This document shows, one piece after another, positions 25,912-34,953 of a DNA stretch of 64,000 bases (the stretch's first letter is position 1; each line of letters starts with the position of its first letter). This DNA is from Streptomyces sp. NBC_00344. Its GTDB lineage: Bacteria > Actinomycetota > Actinomycetes > Streptomycetales > Streptomycetaceae. The stretch spans positions 5,637,001 to 5,701,000 of the forward strand of contig NZ_CP107996.1 of NCBI RefSeq assembly GCF_036088315.1, read 5' to 3'. Under the pieces are notes generated by a model that worked only from the letters and a program-made list of their open reading frames with translations, was not told the origin of the DNA and ran no database searches. The position numbers were made by a program, and so were the translations under genes.

Positions 25912-26975
25912 GCCGCCGCCCCCCGGGGGTGCCGGCTCTCTGCGGCCGGGTTTCCCCGGGGCGGCCCGTCGCCGGACGGGCCGATCGCCGTGGCCGTGAA
26001 ACGAGCGCCGGTCCTGCGGGCCCGCAGGGACCCCACGAGGTAGCCGCCCACCGCGGCGGCGGTGCCCGACACGATGGCCGCCGCCCGCCCCGCGCCGCCG
26101 GGTCTGCCGAGCGCCGCGTCCCGGATTCCGCGTGCCACGCCCAGCGGCAGCACCCGGGTGGTGTAGCGCCGTTCGGACTCAAGGCCCCTGCCGGTTCCGG
26201 CACTTCGCGCGACAAGGGCTTTGGACAGGCCCTCGGCGTAGCAGCGGGTACGGAAGTAGGCGCGCCGCTCCCGCGCGGCAGGGACCCGGTGGCGGATCAC
26301 CGCGCGGTCGTCGATCAGCAGCACCGCATGCGGCAGCGTCCTGGTCAGCCGTATGCAGAGTTCGGTCTCCTCGCATCCCAGCGGCCTTCTGCCGCCGTCC
26401 CTGCCGATACCGGTGGCGAAGCCCCCGGCGGCCTCGAACGCCGCCCTTCGGAAGGAAGCGTTCCCGCCCAGCACATTGCGCACAGGGACCCTGCCGGGGG
26501 GCAGCCCCCGGTAGGTGCAGCCGACCACCCAGTCGAACTCGTCAGGGAACCATGAGGGTCTGTGGCCCGAGGCCCAGACGGGCACGGTGCGCCCCCCGAC
26601 GGCCATCACCCGGGGGTCGTCGTATCCGGAAGCGAGGTGACGCAGCCAGTCGGGCTCGGCCGCCGCGTCGTCGTCCAGGAAGGCGATGACCCCACCGCGG
26701 GAGGCGGCGATCCCGGTGTTGCGGCCGGCGGACAGGCCACGGGGTCCCGCGTTGGGGAGCACCCGCACCTCCCCGGCCCCACCCGGTCTGCCGGCACCGG
26801 TGTCCGTGTAGAACCGGCCGAGTCTCTCCAGCAGGGCGCGGTTGTGGTCCACCACCAGCAGTGTCTCCAGGGCCGGCCGTGACTGGCGCAGCACCGACGC
26901 GACCGCCGCCAGGATGTCCTCCCAGCGGTCCTCGGTGTAGACGCAGATCACCACCGAGATCTCGCCGGCGCTCAT
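25908..26975 (-). CDS. family 2 glycosyltransferase
   Basis: A 355-aa GT-A fold transferase. ISVVICVYTEDRW opens the nucleotide-binding fold, RNTGIAASRGGVIAFLDDDAAAEPDWL carries the DxD-type metal motif, and GGNASFRRAAFEAAGGF plus GCEETELCIRL form the acceptor and catalytic (ED) motifs. A hydrophobic segment near residue 305 (AAAIVSGTAAAVGGYLVG) may anchor it to the membrane. ATG 26975 overlaps the previous stop (ATGA). Sugar donor and acceptor unknown; the operon suggests a cell-surface glycan. Confidence 0.85.
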   Translation of the reverse strand: MSAGEISVVICVYTEDRWEDILAAVASVLRQSRPALETLLVVDHNRALLERLGRFYTDTGAGRPGGAGEVRVLPNAGPRGLSAGRNTGIAASRGGVIAFLDDDAAAEPDWLRHLASGYDDPRVMAVGGRTVPVWASGHRPSWFPDEFDWVVGCTYRGLPPGRVPVRNVLGGNASFRRAAFEAAGGFATGIGRDGGRRPLGCEETELCIRLTRTLPHAVLLIDDRAVIRHRVPAARERRAYFRTRCYAEGLSKALVARSAGTGRGLESERRYTTRVLPLGVARGIRDAALGRPGGAGRAAAIVSGTAAAVGGYLVGSLRARRTGARFTATAIGPSGDGPPRGNPAAESRHPRGAAA

Positions 26976-27835
26976 GTGGCGGCTCCCCGGCCGGCGTTGA
27001 GACCGATGGCTCCGGGGCGGGTCTTCACACGGCGGAAGCCCTTCTCCCTGAGGATCACTCTGAGGACCCGGATGCCGTCCCGAACGGCGCTGAGATTGCT
27101 GACACCGTGGATGCGGTTGTACTCGTGGCTGGGCACCTCCTGCACGCGGAGGCCCGCCTTGACCACCCGGATGTTCATCAGGGTCTCGATCTCGAAGCCG
27201 GTGCAGTCCAGGCTGATCCTTTCGAGGCAGTGCCGCCAGAAGGCGTTGTAGCCGTAGCAGAGATCGGTGTAGCGGGCGCCGAACTTGCGGTTGACGACCG
27301 AACACAGCACCCAGTTGCCCAGTTTGCGGATCGGTGTCATGTCATCGGTGCCACCGCCGTTGGCGAAGCGCGAACCCTTGGCGAAGTCGGCACCTCCGAC
27401 CAGGGCGGACACATAGCTGACGATCTCCTGGCCATCGGCCGAGCCGTCGGCGTCGACCATGACGATGATCTCCCCGGAGCAGGCGGCGAATCCGGTGATC
27501 AGCGCGTCGCCTTTTCCCTTTCCGCTCTGTTTCACGACCACCACGTCGGGCCGGAGTCCGCGTGCGACGTCGATGGTGTCATCGGTCGAATTTCCGTCCA
27601 CCAGTACGACTTCGTGGATCCAGTCGGGAAGCGATGTGAAGACGTACGGCAGATTCTTCGCCTCATTCATCGCAGGAATCACAACACTCACAAGAGGAGC
27701 GATCGCGAGATGAGAGGACACGGGCTTGTACGAGACTGCTATTCGAACAGCCGACGTGACCGTTTGATTGCCGTTTCTGGACGGCTCGGCTAACGGATCC
27801 TGACCCGGAGCCGCCGAACTCAGAAAAGAACTCAT
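26972..27835 (-). CDS. family 2 glycosyltransferase, polyprenyl-phosphate type
   Basis: A 287-aa GT2 of the dolichyl/polyprenyl-phosphate sugar synthase-like group: LVSVVIPAMNEAKNLPYVFTSLP, VDGNSTDDT, KGKGDALITGF and VDADGSADGQEI (metal-binding DxD) in order. No C-terminal membrane pair is present, so it may be the short soluble form. The N-terminal 45 residues are a polar extension of uncertain start; an internal start near residue 26 is possible. First gene of the five-gene operon running to 22631; its promoter should lie in 27836-28200. Confidence 0.85.
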   Translation of the reverse strand: MSSFLSSAAPGQDPLAEPSRNGNQTVTSAVRIAVSYKPVSSHLAIAPLVSVVIPAMNEAKNLPYVFTSLPDWIHEVVLVDGNSTDDTIDVARGLRPDVVVVKQSGKGKGDALITGFAACSGEIIVMVDADGSADGQEIVSYVSALVGGADFAKGSRFANGGGTDDMTPIRKLGNWVLCSVVNRKFGARYTDLCYGYNAFWRHCLERISLDCTGFEIETLMNIRVVKAGLRVQEVPSHEYNRIHGVSNLSAVRDGIRVLRVILREKGFRRVKTRPGAIGLNAGRGAAT

Positions 27836-28200
27836 CAGTCTTTTTCCCTCTCCACCGGTGGGCCGCCCACCCCCGGGCGGCCCGGATGATGTTCCGGTTC
27901 GAAAGGGGGGTTCTCACCTTTCGGGCATGCCGGAATGGAGCACCGTGCATGCCTGGTGAGCTGGTACGACTGGTTGCGCGGCCCGCGGCCCGGCGACGAA
28001 GTCCGCCGTCCGCAGCACCCCCCTACCGCGCCCCGTCACCGAACCATCGCGGCGCTCGAGCCCTCCCCTTGTGCCGCTGTGCGTGATGGACCGATGCGGG
28101 TGAAGTACGAAGATATTGACGAATAGGACTGTATGGCAAGACCGGGCACAAGGCCTCGTTTTTGGGTTTTTGGCCTTAATCCGGCGCAGTTGCGCGGAAT
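27836..28200. other. intergenic region upstream of the glycan operon
   Basis: A 365-bp stretch with a notably A/T-rich segment at 28110-28205 (AAGATATTGACGAATAGG, TTTTTGGGTTTTTGG), unlike its surroundings. It should hold the glycan operon promoter. A 63-codon frame on the plus strand (27935-28126, MEHRACLVSWYDWLRG...) could be a small gene, with a possible internal GTG start at 27956, but it has no clear ribosome binding site and I do not recognise it. Confidence 0.35.
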
Positions 28201-28569
28201 TTATCGTTCCCGCCTCCGGTGTCGCACCGGAGGCAACAGGAGAAGCAGGGAACTGATCGCCGCGATTGCTGCCACACCACTGCGCGCCGACCAGATATCC
28301 GCGGTCAGCATGATTTCGGCAACAAGCGCATCGAGAGCCATCGCTCCCGCGGACGAGACCATCAGTCGCGTGAACGGCTCCACGCCGCGCAGCGCCGCCG
28401 AAATCCCGGCGACGGGCGCCACGAAGAGGAAGAAGAGAGTGAAGGGCGCGCGCAGGGGCGACGCGAGATCGGAGAGAGCCAGCGCGGCGCCGGCCCCCGA
28501 GACCGTGAGGGCTGCGCCGGCGAGTAGTGGAGTCGAGTGCGGCCGGGCTGCTGACGGGTTGTTACTCAT
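28201..28569 (-). CDS. small integral membrane protein
   Basis: A 122-aa protein with about four hydrophobic segments (LLAGAALTVSGAGAALAL, PFTLFFLFVAPVAGI, LMVSSAGAMALDALVAEIML, AAIAAISSLLLLLPP) and a short arginine-rich C-terminus, so both ends are probably cytoplasmic. I do not recognise a family. It lies upstream of the glycan operon on the same strand, separated by the 365-bp region, and diverges from the SGNH hydrolase gene. A link to surface glycan production is suggested only by position. Start MSNNPS at 28569; MQTMSNN at 28578 is possible. Confidence 0.6.
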   Translation of the reverse strand: MSNNPSAARPHSTPLLAGAALTVSGAGAALALSDLASPLRAPFTLFFLFVAPVAGISAALRGVEPFTRLMVSSAGAMALDALVAEIMLTADIWSARSGVAAIAAISSLLLLLPPVRHRRRER

Positions 28570-28733
28570 CGTTTGCATGGGCGACGTTTCCCCCCGAAGC
28601 GTCGGATGCCGGGCTTCAATGTCGCGTAGGCCGAGTTGACCGTCAAGTTACTGAATAGTTGGCATGGACACTTCCGGCAACACCTGTGACCTGGTACGAC
28701 AGTTGAGGCGGAAATCCTGCTAAGGGAGGTTCC

Positions 28734-29543
28734 ATGAAACTGTCCCGAATCGCGACACTCTCTTCCTCACTCCTGCTCGCCGTCGGACTCGCCCTCACCG
28801 GGGCGGGCGCGGCACAGGCTGCCCAACAGGCCGCGTCCACCGACTACGTGGCCCTCGGCGACTCGTACTCGTCGGGCGTCGGATCCGGCAGCTACGACAG
28901 TTCAAGCGGCGACTGCCTGCGCAGCACAGTCGCTTATCCGGCCCTCTGGGCCGCGGCCCACTCGCCCTCTTCGTTCCACTTCGACGCCTGCTCGGGCGCT
29001 CGTACGGGTGATGTTCTGAACGGACAGCTCTCCTCGCTCAACGCCTCGACCGACCTCGTCTCCCTCACGATCGGCGGCAACGACGCGGGCTTCGCGGACA
29101 CCATGACGACGTGTGTGCTGCACTCGGAGTCCACCTGCCTCGCCCGCATCGCCACAGCCAACGGCTACATCGACTCGACCCTCCCGGGTCTGCTCGACCA
29201 GGTGTACTCGGCCATCACCGCCCGGGCTCCCGCGGCGCATGTCGTGGTGCTCGGCTATCCGCGCTTCTACCGGCTGAACGGCAGCTGCATCGCCGGGCTG
29301 AGCGAGAGCGAACGCAGCGCGATCAACGCGGCGTCCGACCACATCAACCAGGTGACCGCCAAGCGGGCGGCCGACCACGGATTCGCCTTCGGTGATGTCA
29401 TCTCCACCTTCACCGGGCACGAGATCTGCTCGAGCAGCAGCTGGCTGCACAGTGTCAACCTGTTCAACCTCACCGAGTCGTACCACCCGACGGCGGCCGG
29501 ACAGTCCGGCGGCTATCTGCCCGTCCTCAACGCTCAGGACTGA
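28734..29543 (+). CDS. secreted SGNH/GDSL lipase
   Basis: A 269-aa secreted lipase/esterase. The signal peptide ends near GAAQA (about residue 30). All SGNH blocks are visible: GDSYSSG (Ser nucleophile), the block II Gly, GGND (block III Asn), and SYHPT (block V with the catalytic His). Six Cys (DCLR, DACSG, TTCV, STCLA, GSCIA, EICSS) fit the three disulfides of the Streptomyces extracellular lipase group. AAGGGAGG lies 5-6 nt before the ATG. Upstream, TTGAC-C-GTCAA (28636-28646) is a small inverted repeat that may be a regulator site. Confidence 0.92.
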   Translation: MKLSRIATLSSSLLLAVGLALTGAGAAQAAQQAASTDYVALGDSYSSGVGSGSYDSSSGDCLRSTVAYPALWAAAHSPSSFHFDACSGARTGDVLNGQLSSLNASTDLVSLTIGGNDAGFADTMTTCVLHSESTCLARIATANGYIDSTLPGLLDQVYSAITARAPAAHVVVLGYPRFYRLNGSCIAGLSESERSAINAASDHINQVTAKRAADHGFAFGDVISTFTGHEICSSSSWLHSVNLFNLTESYHPTAAGQSGGYLPVLNAQD

Positions 29544-29557
29544 GCGAAGGGGGCCGC

Positions 29558-29585
29558 GGCCCCTGCGGGGCGATCCGCAGGGGCC
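29558..29585 (+). terminator. terminator after SGNH lipase
   Basis: GGCCCCTGCGG (29558-29568) pairs perfectly with CCGCAGGGGCC (29575-29585), 11 bp with a 6-nt loop, 14 nt after the stop. The remainder of the 323-bp gap to the next gene is GC-rich; GATAGGGT at 29815-29822 is a possible -10 for the small gene at 29867. Confidence 0.75.
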
Positions 29586-29866
29586 TGCCGGGCGGGCGAT
29601 ACGGTGCGGCGGGGCCCCCGTCCGGTGCCCCGCCGCGGCTCGCACCGCGGCGTCAGCCTCTCCGGGCCGGCCGGCATCGGTCCCGCGCTGCCGGGCCCGC
29701 CGCTGGGTCCGTGACCAACTCCGCCCGGAATCGCACGGATTCGCAAGGGGCGGTCAACCCCCGTACGGGGAAGGTGAATCCGGCGCCCGGGATACACGGG
29801 TGTCATCGGGGGACGATAGGGTTAGTGTGCCCCGGGCCGGGTGCCCTCGTACGGGTGGGGAGTGAC

Positions 29867-30130
29867 ATGGAACAGATAACAGTGCGCAGCAGGCCACGAG
29901 TGCCTGCGATCACCTGCGGGAGCGGTGCGACCAGTTCGCGCCTCGACCGCCATCTCTCGGTGCTGGGCGGCCCTGTCGTCCCGCAGCGGGAATCCGCGGA
30001 GGCGACATCGCTGATGCGTGAGCTGACCTCACGCGACGTCGCGCACTCCAGCACGGGCAGGGGAGCGCGGGTCAAGCTGTTCGCGCCACTGCGGCGGCTG
30101 CGCCGCTCGCTCTTCGGCAGCCGCGGCTGA
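29867..30130 (+). CDS. small basic protein of unknown function
   Basis: An 87-aa protein starting MEQITVRSRPRVPAITC, preceded by GGGGAG about 4-9 nt upstream. It has one Cys, a central SRLDRHLSVLGGPVVPQRE segment and a strongly basic C-terminal amphipathic tail (KLFAPLRRLRRSLFGSRG) that could contact RNA, DNA or the membrane. Codon use has the full GC3 bias of a real gene. I recall similar small proteins in other Streptomyces but know no function. It stands alone between the SGNH lipase and a convergent CoA transferase. Confidence 0.6.
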   Translation: MEQITVRSRPRVPAITCGSGATSSRLDRHLSVLGGPVVPQRESAEATSLMRELTSRDVAHSSTGRGARVKLFAPLRRLRRSLFGSRG

Positions 30131-30193
30131 AGCCTCCGACCGTAACGGCCGACCGGATCACCGGCTGAACCGCCTTCGACAACCTACGGGCGC

Positions 30194-31399
30194 TCAGGCG
30201 ATCACACCGTCCCGGCGCAGCGCTGCCCTCGGCCCTTCCGTCATCCCCAGGGCCTCCAGCAGCGCGTCGGTGTGCTCGCCGAGTTCCGGCACTCTGCCCA
30301 TCCGCGGGCCCTCCCCACCCGGCAAGGTGATCGGCGGCAGCAGAGCCCGCAAAGGCCCCACCGCAGACCCGACGTCCCTCCACCGGTCCCGTGCCGCGAG
30401 CTGAGGGTGCGCGGCCAGATCGGACACCGAGTTGAGCCGGGCACAGGCGATGCCCGCCGCCTCGAGCCCGACCACCGCTTCCTCGGTGCTCAGAGTGGCC
30501 AGCGCGGCGGCGACCACCTGGTCCGTCCGCTCGCGGTGCTCCGTCCGCGCCCTGTTCGTGGCAAAGGCCGGATCGTCCGCCAGCTCCGGCCTGCGCAGCA
30601 CCTGTTCGGCGAGGCGGCGCCACTCCCGGTCGTTCTGCACCGAGAGCAGTACCTGACCGCCGTCGGCCGTCGGGTAGGCGTCGTAGGGCACGATGACGGC
30701 GTGCGCCACACCGGTGCGCGCCGGGGCTGTGCCTCCGTGCATCCCATGGTGCAGGGGGTGCCCCATCCATTCGCCGAGGGACTCCAGCATCGAGATCTCC
30801 ACCGGTCCGCCGAGCCCGGTGGTGCCGCGGCGGAGCAAGGCCGCCAGCACCCCGGAGAAGGCGTACATGGCCGCCGCGATGTCCGCGGCCGGAATGCCGG
30901 CCTTCGCGGGCTGTTCAGGGGAGCCGGTGACCGACACCAGCCCTGCCTCGCACTGCACGAGCATGTCGTAGGCCCGCTTGTGGGCGTACGGTCCGCCGGA
31001 GCCGTAGCCGGAGATGTCCACGGCCACCAGCCGGGGATGCGCGGCGCAGAGCGCGGCCGCGTCGAGGCCCATCCTGGCGGCCGCCCCCTGGGCGAGGTTC
31101 TGTACGAACACGTCGGCATCCTCGATGAGCCGGCGCACGATCCGGAGACCGCGCGGATCCTTGAGGTCGACGGCGATGGACTCCTTGCCGTGGTTGCACC
31201 AGACGAAGTGCGAGGCGAGACCGCGCGCCGCCGTGTCGTACCCACGGGCGAAGTCGCCTCCGTCCGGGCGTTCGACCTTGATGACGCGGGCACCGAGATC
31301 GGCGAGCTGGCGCGTGGCGAAGGGCGCCGCGACGGCTTGTTCGACGGCTACGACGGTGATGCCTTCGAGCGGGAGGGGCTGGGCGGGGGAATGGGTCAC
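30194..31399 (-). CDS. CaiB/BaiF (family III) CoA transferase
   Basis: A 401-aa family III acyl-CoA:carboxylate CoA transferase. VVAVEQAVAAPFATRQLADLGARVIKVERP is the classic N-terminus; the catalytic Asp is expected in the SGYGSGGPYAHKRAYDMLVQ region (D of AYD); EISMLESLGEWM and the C-terminal ARLNSVSDLAAHPQLAARDRW complete the interlocked fold. Length (about 400) is standard. Acyl substrate is unknown. No adjacent lyase or dehydrogenase on the strand would define the pathway. Confidence 0.9.
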   Translation of the reverse strand: MTHSPAQPLPLEGITVVAVEQAVAAPFATRQLADLGARVIKVERPDGGDFARGYDTAARGLASHFVWCNHGKESIAVDLKDPRGLRIVRRLIEDADVFVQNLAQGAAARMGLDAAALCAAHPRLVAVDISGYGSGGPYAHKRAYDMLVQCEAGLVSVTGSPEQPAKAGIPAADIAAAMYAFSGVLAALLRRGTTGLGGPVEISMLESLGEWMGHPLHHGMHGGTAPARTGVAHAVIVPYDAYPTADGGQVLLSVQNDREWRRLAEQVLRRPELADDPAFATNRARTEHRERTDQVVAAALATLSTEEAVVGLEAAGIACARLNSVSDLAAHPQLAARDRWRDVGSAVGPLRALLPPITLPGGEGPRMGRVPELGEHTDALLEALGMTEGPRAALRRDGVIA

Positions 31400-31522
31400 C
31401 CCCGCATGATCCTCCTCCCGGGTCCGCGTATGCCGGTGGGGAGCAGATGCCGGTGGGAAGCGGAGGCGTCGCCGGACGGCCCGGTGCCTGCTGCGGCGCG
31501 CGTCACCGGACAGCGCTGCGGG

Positions 31523-32731
31523 TCACAGCAGCGCGAACTGGCCTTCGGGGCCCTCCTCGTGGTGATCGAGCACCGATGCGGGCAGACGGGCGGCCGCGGG
31601 CGCCGGCAGCACACCGGCGTCCGACAGTTCGGACCGGCCGATGCCGGTACCGGTCCGCAGAGCCTGCCGTACGTCGTTCCGGGACGTCCGCAGCTCCCCG
31701 AGAAGCGCGAGCGTGGTGATCAGCTCGAGCAGTTCCGACGTCCACTCCTGGAGCCAGCCGGGCGGCCGCAGCGCCTCCAGGGTGTCCGGTTCGCTCAGCG
31801 CCGTGCGGCTCTCGAACCACAGCTCGAGCACCCGGGCCCCACCGGCTGTGAAGTCCCAGGCTCCGGCCGGCACCGGCGAGATACGCCCCGATCCGAGCAG
31901 CAGGCACTCGCCTTCGGGTTCGTAGGCGATACCCCCGGGGCGGGCCGGAACGGCGGCCCGCACATAGGGACGCCGCCCGCCGGGCAGCCGCGGGCGTCCG
32001 CCGCCGTGGGCACCGCGCAGCTGGATCCGCAGGGCCCGCTGTCCCAGTTCGACCCCGGCTTGCCAGAGGTCCGGGTCGGCGGTGAGCGGTACGACACAGC
32101 CTTGCGGCGAGCCGACACCCGCGGTCAGGGCCCAGGCGAGGATCTGCTCGGCGGTGACCTCGCGCCCGTAGTGCGCGGTCAGCCGGGCCGGCAGCCCCGG
32201 CGCGAGATTGGGCTCGATCCCGCCCGGCCTTCGGTAGAGCGGCCGGATCCGGCCCGGTCGGCCGGCGGGTGCGCTGCCGTCGGGAAGCAGCGCGCTGACG
32301 GTCAGGACCGGCCCGGCATCCGGCTGCGCGTGACCCTGCTCGACGGCGAAGAGCTGCCGGTCGTCGGCCACCCGCCAGAGCTCGGGACGGGCCGCGTCGA
32401 GCAGTCGGTGGTCGGGGATCAGCCACTGCTCGTCGAACGGTCCGTGCGCCATCCGGACCGGCGCGGGACACGGCCCCGACTCACGTGCGAGCCGTCCGGT
32501 TCCGGTCCGCTGGCCGGGCAGCGCCGCGACCGAGCTGCCCGGTGTACGGGCCCTGGTGGACCGGAACAACCTCTCGCGCTCGGCCCCTTCGGCCCGGATG
32601 AGCCTCTCCCAGCGGGCCTTCAGCGACCCCGCGTCGGGCGCCATCGCCCAGCCGCGCCCCAGCCGCAGGGGCGCGACCGACCAGGGCATCAGTTCGTCCA
32701 GCAGGGGCGCTTCATCCGTCACGTTCCGCAT
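31523..32731 (-). CDS. type ISP restriction-modification C-terminal (specificity) domain protein, stand-alone
   Basis: A 402-aa protein that matches the C-terminal specificity region of type ISP restriction-modification enzymes as I remember it: RMAHGPFDEQWLIPDHRLLDAARPELWR, a long central sheet region (RIRPLYRRPGGIEPNLAPGL) and EQILAWALTAGVGSP. The nuclease, helicase and methyltransferase parts that normally precede it in a protein of about 1500 aa are missing, and no neighbouring gene supplies them. Streptomyces genomes often carry such a short form, so this is probably a distinct stand-alone family rather than a fresh truncation. Function unknown. Confidence 0.6.
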   Translation of the reverse strand: MRNVTDEAPLLDELMPWSVAPLRLGRGWAMAPDAGSLKARWERLIRAEGAERERLFRSTRARTPGSSVAALPGQRTGTGRLARESGPCPAPVRMAHGPFDEQWLIPDHRLLDAARPELWRVADDRQLFAVEQGHAQPDAGPVLTVSALLPDGSAPAGRPGRIRPLYRRPGGIEPNLAPGLPARLTAHYGREVTAEQILAWALTAGVGSPQGCVVPLTADPDLWQAGVELGQRALRIQLRGAHGGGRPRLPGGRRPYVRAAVPARPGGIAYEPEGECLLLGSGRISPVPAGAWDFTAGGARVLELWFESRTALSEPDTLEALRPPGWLQEWTSELLELITTLALLGELRTSRNDVRQALRTGTGIGRSELSDAGVLPAPAAARLPASVLDHHEEGPEGQFALL

Positions 32732-32754
32732 GCTAGTGCCGTGGCGGCTGAGCG

Positions 32755-33501
32755 CTACGGGGCTTCCACCGTGACGGAGAAGGAGAACCTGTCCCCCCGG
32801 TAGCGGATCCGCGCCACATCCACCACCCGCCCCCGCTCGTCGTAGGTGACCCCCGTGTAGTGCAGGATCGGCGAGAGCAGGGGCACCTTGAGCAGTCCGG
32901 CCGTCGCGGGGTCGGCCAGGGTGGCCTGGACGGTGTCCGTGATCCGGCTGATCCGCACTCCGACCCCGTCGCGCAGCACCTTGGTCATCGGCCAGCGCTC
33001 CAGATCGGCGACGTCCACCGCGGCCGCGATCTCCGGACGCAGCGCGTTCTCCGCCCAGTTGGTGGGCTCCCCGCTCTCGTCGCAGCGCAGCCTGGTGTAG
33101 CCGACAACCTCGTCCAGGCCAGGGAAGTGCTCGGCGAGCTCACCGGGCACCGCCATCGGACCGTGGCTGAGCACGGTGGTGAGCTCGCCGGACTGCTGGG
33201 CGACGATCGCGTCGATGGAACCCAGCAGCCGGCGCGGAGCACTGGGACGCGCCCCCGGGGCGATGAAGGTGCCGCGCCGCCGGTGCCTGCTGATCAGTCC
33301 TTCGGTCTCCAGCTCCTTGAGCGCCTGGCGCATGGTGAGCACGCTGACGCCGTAGTGCCCTGCGAGCTGTTCCTCGGTGGGCAGCCGCAGCGGGTCGTGC
33401 GGGCGCCGGCCCAGTATCGAGGCGCGCAGCGACTGCGAGACCTGGTACCAGAGCGGCAGCTTGCGGTTCAGGACCAGCGAGTCGGGCGCGAAGGCGGTCA
33501 C
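32755..33501 (-). CDS. GntR/UTRA-family transcriptional regulator
   Basis: A 248-aa HutC-subfamily regulator: winged helix-turn-helix at about 12-82 (PLWYQVSQSLRASI, LPTEEQLAGHYGVSVLTMRQALKELETEGLI, RRRGTFIAPG) and a UTRA ligand-binding domain thereafter. It lies 19 bp downstream of hmgA on the same strand, so it is probably co-transcribed and may sense a tyrosine or phenylacetate-derived ligand such as homogentisate. This ligand is inference. The inverted repeat at 34863 upstream of hmgA is a candidate target. Confidence 0.85.
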   Translation of the reverse strand: MTAFAPDSLVLNRKLPLWYQVSQSLRASILGRRPHDPLRLPTEEQLAGHYGVSVLTMRQALKELETEGLISRHRRRGTFIAPGARPSAPRRLLGSIDAIVAQQSGELTTVLSHGPMAVPGELAEHFPGLDEVVGYTRLRCDESGEPTNWAENALRPEIAAAVDVADLERWPMTKVLRDGVGVRISRITDTVQATLADPATAGLLKVPLLSPILHYTGVTYDERGRVVDVARIRYRGDRFSFSVTVEAP

Positions 33502-33520
33502 GGGGCTTCTCCGTATGTAC

Positions 33521-34840
33521 TTACGACCGGAAGTGGCGCTGGAGACCCTGCCACACGTCGTCGTACCCCGCCTGCAGATGGTCCGCGGTGGCCGCCTGCC
33601 CGGTCGCCGTGAGCGGCCAGCGGGTCTCGAACATGAAGGCGAGCCCGTCGTCGATCTTCTGCGGTTCGAGTTCGGCGGCGCCGGCCCGCTCGAAGGTCTC
33701 CCGGTCGGGGCCGTGCGCGGACATCATGTTGTGCAGCGAGCCCCCGCCGGGGACGAATCCCTCCGCTTTCGCGTCGTAGGCGCCCTCGATGAGGCCCATG
33801 TACTCGCTCATGACATTGCGGTGGAAGTACGGCGGCCGGAACGTGTCCTCGCCCACCAGCCAGCGCGGCGCGAAGACCACGAAGTCGACGCCTGCCAGCC
33901 CCGGGGTGTCGGACGGCGAGGTGAGCACCGTGAAGATCGACGGGTCGGGATGGTCGTAGCTGATGGACCCCAGCACGTTGAACCTGCGCAGGTCGTAGAC
34001 GTAGGGGACATGGTTGCCATGCCATGCCACGACATCCAGCGGCGAGTGGTCGTACACCGCGGACCAGAGGTTGCCGCAGAACTTGTTGACCACCTCGACC
34101 TCCCGCTCCTCCTCCTCGTACGCGGCTGCCGGGGCCAGGAAGTCCCGCGCGTTGGCGAGGCCGTTGGCTCCGATCGGGCCCAGGTCGGGGAGCTGGAAGG
34201 GGCGCCCGTAGTTCTCGCAGACATAGCCCCGGGCGCATCCGTCGAGCAGCTCGACACGGAAGCGCACACCGCGCGGGATCAGCGCGACCTGGCCGGGGGC
34301 CGCGCGCAGCAGTCCGAACTCGGTCCTGATGAGCATGCCGCCACGCTCGGGGACGATGAGCAGCTCCCCGTCCGCATCGCTGAACACCCGGTCGGTCATG
34401 GAGGAGTTGGCATGGTACAGATGCACCGCCATCCCGGTGCGCTGGGCTGCGTCGCCGTTGCCGCCGAGCGTCCACAGGCCGTCCAGGAAGTCCGTGCCCG
34501 GCGCGGGCTCGGGGAGCGGGCTCCAGCGGAGCCGGTTCGGGTCGGGGGCCCTGTCGGTGAACGGCGCGCAGCGCACCGCGCCGTTGTCGATCCGCACGAA
34601 GGGCGGGTGGGACGCCGACGGCCTGATGCGGTAGAGCCAGGAACGGCGGTTGTGGGCACGGGGCTCGGTGAAGGCGGCGCCGCTGAGCTGCTCCGCGTAC
34701 AGGCCGAGCGGTGCGCGCTGCGGGGAGTTCCGCCCGTGCGGCAGGGCGCCGGCGACCGCCTCCGAACTGTGCTCGTTACCGAAGCCCGAGGAGTACGTCA
34801 GGGCGTCCGCCGTCTTCCTCGCCTGCTCGATGGTGCTCAT
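33521..34840 (-). CDS. hmgA: homogentisate 1,2-dioxygenase
   Basis: A 439-aa non-heme iron dioxygenase that opens the homogentisate ring to maleylacetoacetate in tyrosine degradation. Nearly full-length similarity to the family is evident: [12 protein letters not shown] at the N terminus, [20 protein letters not shown] [16 protein letters not shown], and the iron-binding segment [18 protein letters not shown] with the His and Glu ligands, then the second His in [15 protein letters not shown] 34840 is chosen over 34876 because the former gives the conserved start and follows GAGCGG. The next two pathway enzymes are not in the neighbourhood. Probably controlled by the GntR gene downstream and/or the divergent TetR gene. 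Confidence 0.95.
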   Translation of the reverse strand: MSTIEQARKTADALTYSSGFGNEHSSEAVAGALPHGRNSPQRAPLGLYAEQLSGAAFTEPRAHNRRSWLYRIRPSASHPPFVRIDNGAVRCAPFTDRAPDPNRLRWSPLPEPAPGTDFLDGLWTLGGNGDAAQRTGMAVHLYHANSSMTDRVFSDADGELLIVPERGGMLIRTEFGLLRAAPGQVALIPRGVRFRVELLDGCARGYVCENYGRPFQLPDLGPIGANGLANARDFLAPAAAYEEEEREVEVVNKFCGNLWSAVYDHSPLDVVAWHGNHVPYVYDLRRFNVLGSISYDHPDPSIFTVLTSPSDTPGLAGVDFVVFAPRWLVGEDTFRPPYFHRNVMSEYMGLIEGAYDAKAEGFVPGGGSLHNMMSAHGPDRETFERAGAAELEPQKIDDGLAFMFETRWPLTATGQAATADHLQAGYDDVWQGLQRHFRS

Positions 34841-34862
34841 GGTCCGCTCCCGGTGCCGAAGG

Positions 34863-34886
34863 AATCCTATGTTCAACAGTAGGATT
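34863..34886. promoter_or_regulatory. 24-bp palindrome between hmgA and TetR genes
   Basis: AATCCTA-N10-TAGGATT, a perfect 7-bp inverted repeat. It lies 22 bp upstream of hmgA and 67 bp upstream of the divergent TetR start, so a bound regulator could control both. The local A/T content is much higher than the flanks. Confidence 0.7.
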
Positions 34887-34953
34887 GCGCTTACTGCCCG
34901 TCAACGGGGGCAAACAGGACGCGCCCCCGGAGGGGGCCGGCCGCGGGGGCATC

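Noticed and set aside
30272..32803. 843-codon plus-strand frame across the CoA transferase and ISP genes
   Set aside because: It spans two well-supported minus-strand genes and the gap between them and shows no family similarity.
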